Shown: one piece after another, positions 58,750 to 64,000 of the stretch
Numbering within the stretch: position 1 is the stretch's first letter
Layout of the letters: each line of letters starts with the position of its first letter
NCBI GenBank assembly: GCA_026770025.1
Contig: JAMXDE010000004.1
Location: 1,612,001-1,676,000 of the forward strand
Direction: 5' to 3'
Length of the DNA stretch: 64,000 nucleotides
DNA from: Craspedostauros australis
Lineage: Eukaryota > Bacillariophyta > Bacillariophyceae > Mastogloiales > Achnanthaceae
The notes under the pieces: generated by a model
Databases searched by the model: none
The model's input: the letters and a program-made list of their open reading frames with translations, nothing else
Told to the model about the DNA's origin: nothing
Translations under genes and position numbers: made by a program

Positions 58750-61377
58750 ATGAAGTTCTCAGCCTTGGCCATAGTGGCCGCTTTGATGGTGCAGCCATCG
58801 GCAGCCTTCCAACCGCCGATCGTTCAGCCCAAGCTGTCCATGCAACCATCGGCTTTGTTCCAGTCTCCCTCACCGCATTCCTTGGATGCTTTTGGTGATG
58901 CCAACAACCATGGCAGCAACGATGCCAACCATGAGAACCATAGTATCAACAACAACCATAGCAACAACAACAACAACAACGATAGTAACAACAACAAACG
59001 ATCCAAAATGCGACGCTTGGCCAGCTTCGTCTCGCGCAAGACGCAACAGATCGGCAAACCCCTCACCCGCGCGGCGCCGTTCGCCATCGCCGCCTTGATG
59101 GCCGCCCAGCAACCCCTGCCTGCGCAGGCCTCGGCGCCCGTCATGGCCAAACCGCAGACGCAGACCGTGGATCCGGCCGAGAACGCCATGCGCCAGAACT
59201 CAAAGAGGCGCCAGCGCGCAGCGCAGGCAGAACTCACGGCCCACACGGAGAAATGCCGCCAGATCGAGAAGGAGCAGGGATCGGCGGCGCGCGGCGCCTA
59301 CGAGAAGCAGTACAAGGCCCGCAAGGAGCAGGAGGCCATCGAGCATGACGAAGGCCTCGTGCAGCTCAAGCGCGACCTGCTGGCCAAAGGCATCTGCCCC
59401 TTCACCGACATGGAAGGCCAGCGCCAGGTCATCGACTACGACGCCGGCGTCGATCTCGGAAAGGTCTCGGGCACGCTCTACAACAAGGAGGTGCGGTTGC
59501 AGGAAAAGAAGCCGGAAAAATCATGGCGCTACCAGAAGCAGGCGCACCGCGAGATCGTGCGCTGCATGGCGCAGGACATGCGCAACCGCGGCATCGACGA
59601 GGTCGAATACTTTCAGATACACACGACCAAGACACGCATGATCCACGATCTGCCCACGGATCAGGCCATCGCGTTGGCGACGCAGTATCGGGCCAACCTC
59701 GAGCAGTACGGCCAGATCACCGAACCGAACGAGGGCGAGAAGAGCGTCAAGGAGATCATGGCCGAGAAGGAGGCGGCGGCGCAGTCGCCGGCGGCTGCCA
59801 AGGCCGCGGCGAAGGCGGCCAAGGAACAGAAGCGGGCCGAGGCCAAGGCGGCCAAGGAGCAAGCCAGAGCGGAGGCCAAGGCCGCCAAGGAACAGGCGAA
59901 GGCGGAAGCCAAGGCGGCCAAGGAACAGGCGCGACAGGCCAAGGCGGATGCCAAGGCCGCAGCTGCCATGGCGGCCACCGGTGTCGTTGCGGAGCCTGTG
60001 GTGGAACCGGCTGTCGAGGATGTCACGCCAGAACCAGAACAGCCACCAGCGGCCATCACGCAAGATGCAGATGCCATCGTCGCAAGCGAGACGCCAACGG
60101 AAATCACACCAACATCCAAGAGCACCATACCCGCGGCGGCCAAGGGTGCGGCCGTCGTCGTGGCAATCGGTGGTGCCGCCTACGCATTCCGCTCAATGCA
60201 GGCCAGCAACGAGAAGAAGGAGGCCGAGCGGCAGGAGTCCTTGAAGCTCATGTGGGGCGATGCCGATGACACTGCCACCAAATCAACCGACGCCGATCTC
60301 GATGCTGCCTTCGGCGCCGAGGATGCCAGTCCGTTGGATGCCTCCACATCCGAAGCTTCCGCACCTGCCGAAGCACCAGCACCCGTCAAGAAGAAACGAC
60401 GTGGCATCAAGATGTTCGGCAAGAAGAAGAACGATCGCGAAACCGACATCAGCGCTCTCGTCGCCACCTCCGCCAAGGCACCGGAATTCGCCAAGACGCT
60501 GGCCAAGATCCTCACCTTCGGTGCTCCGGGACGTTTCCCAGACGTCGTGGCTCTGCCCGGCGACATGCCGCTGACGGAATTCAGCGTCGAGACGGCCAAC
60601 GAAATCCTCGTGGAAGCCCAGACCTCGGCCGGTCTCACCAAGGAGGAATCCGCCGAACTCTTTGCCAACGTCGTCAACTGCATGCTCATTGACATCGTCG
60701 ATCTGGCCTCCGCCGCGCTGGGCGAGAAGGATGACAAGGTCGTCGTCAGCGCCCTCTCCATCGTCGTCGATTTCATGAACCACGCCGCATCCCTCTTCAA
60801 TTCCATCGCCGAAGGCGTCGACATCAAGCCAGTCACGTACGGCGGCAACCTCAACAAGAAGCAGCTCGAGCAGATGTACGGCGCCTTCTCCTCATCCGGC
60901 ATGACGGACATGGAGAACATCGCCGATGACTTTGACAACCGCGTCACCTTGCTGCAGGACGTCTTCCAGATCAACGACAAGAAGGCCGAGGGCATCATGA
61001 TGAAGACCGTCCAGAAGAACATGATGGACATGATGAAGGACGGCAAGGGAATGGAAGGAATGCAAGACATGATGAAGGGCATGGAAGGAATGGAAGGCAT
61101 GGGAGATATGGCCAACCTCATGGGCGGCTTGGACGGTGGCGTGGACGGCGAGGAGCCGTCACCGGAACAGCTCAAGGAGATGCTGCAGAGCCTGAAGATG
61201 CTGAAGGACTCGGGCGCCATCCCCGACTCGGAGCTTGCCGAAGTCAAGAAGCAATTCAAGGAGGCCTTCGGTTCCGGCATCGAGGAAGTCATGAAGGAGG
61301 CAGACGGCAACGTCGATCAGCTAGAAACGCAAGACAAGGAGCTGTTGGAACTGATGAAGGCCATCCTGGATGATTGA
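58750..61377 (+). CDS. Plastid-targeted Ala/Lys-rich coiled-coil protein
   Basis: An 875-aa single-exon protein. Leader: MKFSALAIVAALMVQPSAA then FQPPIVQPK, a textbook heterokont plastid signal (AxA|F). An Asn/His-rich linker and a basic stretch (KRSKMRRLASFVSRK) lead to a second hydrophobic segment (AAPFAIAALMAAQQPLPAQASA) that looks like a thylakoid-lumen signal or membrane anchor. A conserved-looking region (about 140-340) includes RDLLAKGICPFTDMEGQRQ and EVEYFQIHTTKTR. About 340-400 is a TolA-like Ala/Lys/Glu coiled coil (AKEQARAEAKAAKEQ), then a possible membrane helix (AAVVVAIGGAAYAF). The C-terminal ~300 residues are helical (LAKILTFGAPGRFPDVVALP) with a Met/Gly-rich KGMEGMQDMMKGMEGMEGMG tract. 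No known family recognised; inner-plastid membrane or thylakoid structural role is inference. Confidence 0.7.
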   Translation: MKFSALAIVAALMVQPSAAFQPPIVQPKLSMQPSALFQSPSPHSLDAFGDANNHGSNDANHENHSINNNHSNNNNNNDSNNNKRSKMRRLASFVSRKTQQIGKPLTRAAPFAIAALMAAQQPLPAQASAPVMAKPQTQTVDPAENAMRQNSKRRQRAAQAELTAHTEKCRQIEKEQGSAARGAYEKQYKARKEQEAIEHDEGLVQLKRDLLAKGICPFTDMEGQRQVIDYDAGVDLGKVSGTLYNKEVRLQEKKPEKSWRYQKQAHREIVRCMAQDMRNRGIDEVEYFQIHTTKTRMIHDLPTDQAIALATQYRANLEQYGQITEPNEGEKSVKEIMAEKEAAAQSPAAAKAAAKAAKEQKRAEAKAAKEQARAEAKAAKEQAKAEAKAAKEQARQAKADAKAAAAMAATGVVAEPVVEPAVEDVTPEPEQPPAAITQDADAIVASETPTEITPTSKSTIPAAAKGAAVVVAIGGAAYAFRSMQASNEKKEAERQESLKLMWGDADDTATKSTDADLDAAFGAEDASPLDASTSEASAPAEAPAPVKKKRRGIKMFGKKKNDRETDISALVATSAKAPEFAKTLAKILTFGAPGRFPDVVALPGDMPLTEFSVETANEILVEAQTSAGLTKEESAELFANVVNCMLIDIVDLASAALGEKDDKVVVSALSIVVDFMNHAASLFNSIAEGVDIKPVTYGGNLNKKQLEQMYGAFSSSGMTDMENIADDFDNRVTLLQDVFQINDKKAEGIMMKTVQKNMMDMMKDGKGMEGMQDMMKGMEGMEGMGDMANLMGGLDGGVDGEEPSPEQLKEMLQSLKMLKDSGAIPDSELAEVKKQFKEAFGSGIEEVMKEADGNVDQLETQDKELLELMKAILDD

Positions 61378-61821
61378 CCGAGCAATACGAAAAATCGATG
61401 ATGCTACAGGAGCGAAAAAAGCAAGTGAATTTAACTTTAAACGCATGAACGCAATCCGGAACGGTCCGAGGTGGAATGTGTCTTACTTGGATTGTAGAAT
61501 AGGTGGAGCATTCCTCTGCTTCGTTTGTGACAGTAGTCATAGTATGGTCGAACAGATGATCTGGTCAGCCACTGTTGGTGGACAACTGCATGCTGACGTC
61601 GGGAAAGGGGCTTGGGGAAGTGGTCAATTGCAACAGACCGTTACAAACCGTTACCACACATCCATTCTTGGCGGGAGCGAGTTTCGTATCTTTGGGGATT
61701 CGTTTCTTCGCGCGTCATGACGCATCAACGCCATCCTTTCCAGCAAAACAGTACACCATCACCAGGGATCGTCCGCACACAAGAAGACATTGACCACATC
61801 GTTCTCACCAGGATCATCGCC
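61378..61821. other. Intergenic region
   Basis: 3' flank of the plastid protein and 5' flank of the GH2 gene; nothing recognised. Confidence 0.45.
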
Positions 61822-64000
61822 ATGATGAATCGATGTCATTGCGGAGCGCAGCCGTCATGTGGACGCTCCTTTTGCACTATTTCCTTGTGGTGGATAGCAG
61901 TGGCCGCGCTGATCCTCCTGCCTCTCCTGAAGGGCGGCGTTGCATCCACCAGTACAGTGAATGCGATCACGGGCGACACAATCCAACAACTTGGAGATGA
62001 GATGCAACGGAAGCAACCTTCAACATGGCGACCGCATACCGTCTCGCTTCTGACGGGATGGACTGCATTCCAACGACAACACCTCACGCCTAAATCGTCG
62101 AAAGGCCTTTCCAACCGTCTCAATACCACCAATGCGACGAATTCATCCGCAAACGATTACGACGATGCGCATGCGTTGAATGTGCCATCCTTGCCAACCA
62201 CCGCGCTGTTGGTTCTGTTGGACAACCATAAAATCCAGGCCCATTCAACAAGATCCGGCGTGGATGGCAACGAACATCAAACGTTGATCACGAGCGACAA
62301 TTTGTACCATTCTAACAACATGGCACTGTTGCCAGACATTGCATCCACCGGGAGAGGCTACTACACCTTGCGGTACGAACGGGAGATTCCTGCTTTGGAC
62401 ACGCAAACGCTGACACGCAGCAACTTGCGCCAAACGCTTCGCATAGCCGGCATCCACTACAGGTCCTCGGCAACGTTGGATGGCGATGCATTGATACCGC
62501 TTGTGCGAAGCGTGCAGCATGCCACATCACCGACCATCATCGATGGAATGTTTCGTCGTCGTACGTACGATGTCACACAAGGTGGAACCTTCTCAGTACA
62601 AGTCGAACCGCCGCTGCACCCCGGGAAGTCGTCCAACAGTCGGAATCGTATGAGAGGACAGGGTGGCGACCATTCCATGGCGCAGGATGGACCCGTTCCA
62701 CAATTCGTGCAAGGATGGGATTGGATTCAACCGATGCCGGATAGATCCACAGGGTTCTATGGACCCATCAAATTGCATACGTCGGGAATCGTTGCGATCC
62801 TCGATCCATGTGTCCAAACGCTGAAGATCGACAAGGCCAACGATGCCATGAACATTCAGCTGTTGTTGCGACTGGAGGTGCTGATCCCGGACGGTTCGGC
62901 ACCAGACAACGACCAATTCGACTCAGCATCCGTACTGGGAGACCTTGTCGTTTCATCAGATTGGGGCGAGCATTGGTCGGTCGAAGTCAACATGTCCGCA
63001 GCGATCGCGTGCGACCATCCAGGACTGTACATCATTGATGTGACCCACCCGGTGCACATCGAAGAAGTCGCTTCGAAAAGAATCAAGCTGTGGTGGCCAC
63101 ATGATATGTCGCCTGGCCCCAGTCTGCATAGCTTCGATTTCTCGTTCCACATGAGGCACCACCCCCAGCATAATGCAGATAAAGCCTCAGGACAAGGCCC
63201 GCGAAGTACCGCGGAATCGAACGCAGATGATGCCGCCGTCAACGCAAATGCAAACGTAAACATACAGGTACACGGACAGGTACTAATACACGACGAGCAA
63301 ACCCTTTCCGATACCAGAACAATTCAAGTTGGACTGCGCACGATCGAGACGTTTGTGGACCAACACACACAAGGTCAGCAGTTTCTGATCAACGGCGAGA
63401 AGCTCTACATTCTGGGTGGAAACTGGATAACGACCGATGCAACTTTTCGGTACTCTGCATCACGTAGCAGGTACTGTAATGAACTCCGCTTGCACCGACA
63501 TGCCGGACTGAACTTGGTGCGTGTGTGGGGTGGAGGCGTCGCAGAGACTGATCCGTTCTATGATTGTGCAGATCGATTGGGGATCCTGATCTTCCAGGAG
63601 TTTTGGATGACGGGCGACAACAACGGTCGGTGGGCAGGCAATTACTCCTGGCCATCGAATCACAAGGTTTATCTGGACAATGTCGAAGATACTGTGATGC
63701 GCTTGAGGGGTCATGCGAGCTTGCTCTTTTACGGCGGTTGCAACGAATGCTTGGGCGCATCATCCATCTCCAATCCACCTGCGGGCATTGACGCAGGCAT
63801 TCGAACCATACTCCAAAACCGAGATCCTGGTCGATTCTACATCCCGTCATCCATGGGCGGCAGGAACAAGGCTGACACATCCAAAGCAGACTCGGCTCTT
63901 TGGTTCGATCGCAGTTTCAGCCTCGCATTTGCCGATGGACCGTATGGTATGCTCTTTCCGCAAACCTTCTATGAGAGGAATCCAGGTTTGTTCGATGCCC
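61822..64000 (+). CDS. Glycoside hydrolase family 2 (beta-mannosidase-like), 3' end outside window
   Basis: An open frame from ATG 61822 to the window edge (726 codons seen). A short N-terminus and one hydrophobic segment (SLWWIAVAALILLPLL) give a signal peptide or anchor, so the enzyme is secretory or lysosomal/vacuolar. The GH2 N-terminal sandwich has DWIQPMPDRSTGFYGPI, akin to beta-mannosidase and exo-glucosaminidase family members; the immunoglobulin-like domain has KLWWPHDMSP; the TIM barrel opens with FLINGEKLYILGGNWI and LNLVRVWGGGVAETDPFY, GILIFQEFW. The acid/base Glu is in LLFYGGCNECLG. The catalytic nucleophile should lie beyond the window. It most likely trims mannosides or glucosaminides of glycans; the exact specificity cannot be assigned from this part. 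Potential N-glycosylation sites are frequent. Confidence 0.8.
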   Translation, partial: MMNRCHCGAQPSCGRSFCTISLWWIAVAALILLPLLKGGVASTSTVNAITGDTIQQLGDEMQRKQPSTWRPHTVSLLTGWTAFQRQHLTPKSSKGLSNRLNTTNATNSSANDYDDAHALNVPSLPTTALLVLLDNHKIQAHSTRSGVDGNEHQTLITSDNLYHSNNMALLPDIASTGRGYYTLRYEREIPALDTQTLTRSNLRQTLRIAGIHYRSSATLDGDALIPLVRSVQHATSPTIIDGMFRRRTYDVTQGGTFSVQVEPPLHPGKSSNSRNRMRGQGGDHSMAQDGPVPQFVQGWDWIQPMPDRSTGFYGPIKLHTSGIVAILDPCVQTLKIDKANDAMNIQLLLRLEVLIPDGSAPDNDQFDSASVLGDLVVSSDWGEHWSVEVNMSAAIACDHPGLYIIDVTHPVHIEEVASKRIKLWWPHDMSPGPSLHSFDFSFHMRHHPQHNADKASGQGPRSTAESNADDAAVNANANVNIQVHGQVLIHDEQTLSDTRTIQVGLRTIETFVDQHTQGQQFLINGEKLYILGGNWITTDATFRYSASRSRYCNELRLHRHAGLNLVRVWGGGVAETDPFYDCADRLGILIFQEFWMTGDNNGRWAGNYSWPSNHKVYLDNVEDTVMRLRGHASLLFYGGCNECLGASSISNPPAGIDAGIRTILQNRDPGRFYIPSSMGGRNKADTSKADSALWFDRSFSLAFADGPYGMLFPQTFYERNPGLFDA

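Overview
The window is nuclear DNA of a photosynthetic stramenopile, most likely a pennate diatom. The evidence is: spliceosomal introns with GTAAGT/GTGAGT donors; precursors with a signal peptide followed by a Phe at the predicted cleavage site (the 'ASAF-type' plastid-import signal of heterokonts); LRR membrane proteins of the diatom type; and Ty1/copia elements of the diatom CoDi type, whose reverse transcriptase carries QVDD where other copia elements carry YVDD. The species is an inference; a large, repeat-rich genome such as Seminavis robusta would fit.

Layout. 0.5-4.3 kb: a PIF/Harbinger-type transposase (+) and a convergent Myb/SANT-like coiled-coil protein (-), the usual two-gene set of a Harbinger transposon. 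5.2-11.3 kb: a decayed copia element on the minus strand, bracketed by an unexplained ~33-bp inverted repeat at 4253 and 11742. 12.2-16.2 kb (-): a 1,333-aa AAA_16/TPR-like signalling ATPase. 17.3-21.3 kb (+): a five-exon gene, reconstructed here, for a two-TM receptor of the guanylate-cyclase architecture whose catalytic residues are all replaced. 21.9-23.2 kb (+): a very acidic, probably plastid-targeted disordered protein. 23.5-24.8 kb (-): a LOV-like domain protein without the photoactive Cys, preceded by five WSxxLSFASPEADF repeats. 25.8-40.6 kb: a tandem duplication of a ~4-kb unit carrying a 336-aa multi-pass membrane gene; the two coding regions appear identical while their upstream halves have diverged, and the second unit is split by a young 6.76-kb LTR retrotransposon with a GTGAT target-site duplication. 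41.1-43.8 kb (+): an LRR transmembrane protein. 44.1-45.2 kb (-): a patatin-like lipase with a plastid-type leader. 46.1-47.4 kb (+): a two-exon TLC-domain protein. 47.6-47.9 kb: a probable solo LTR lying 17 bp from the stop codon of the next gene. 48.0-52.0 kb (-): a second AAA_16 ATPase, paralogous to the first. 53.2 kb (-): tRNA-Glu(UUC). 54.2-55.2 kb (+): a type II membrane glycosyltransferase. 55.3-57.7 kb (-): an unrecognised two-exon protein. 58.8-61.4 kb (+): a plastid-targeted Ala/Lys coiled-coil protein. 61.8 kb to the edge (+): a glycoside hydrolase family 2 enzyme, cut by the window end.

The genes are ordinary eukaryotic neighbours rather than an operon. The strongest candidates for unusual biology are the pseudo-cyclase receptor, the Cys-less LOV protein with repeats, the LTR element that keeps a 1,943-codon ORF running into its own LTR although it has no recognisable integrase or reverse transcriptase, and the apparent gene conversion between the duplicated membrane genes.
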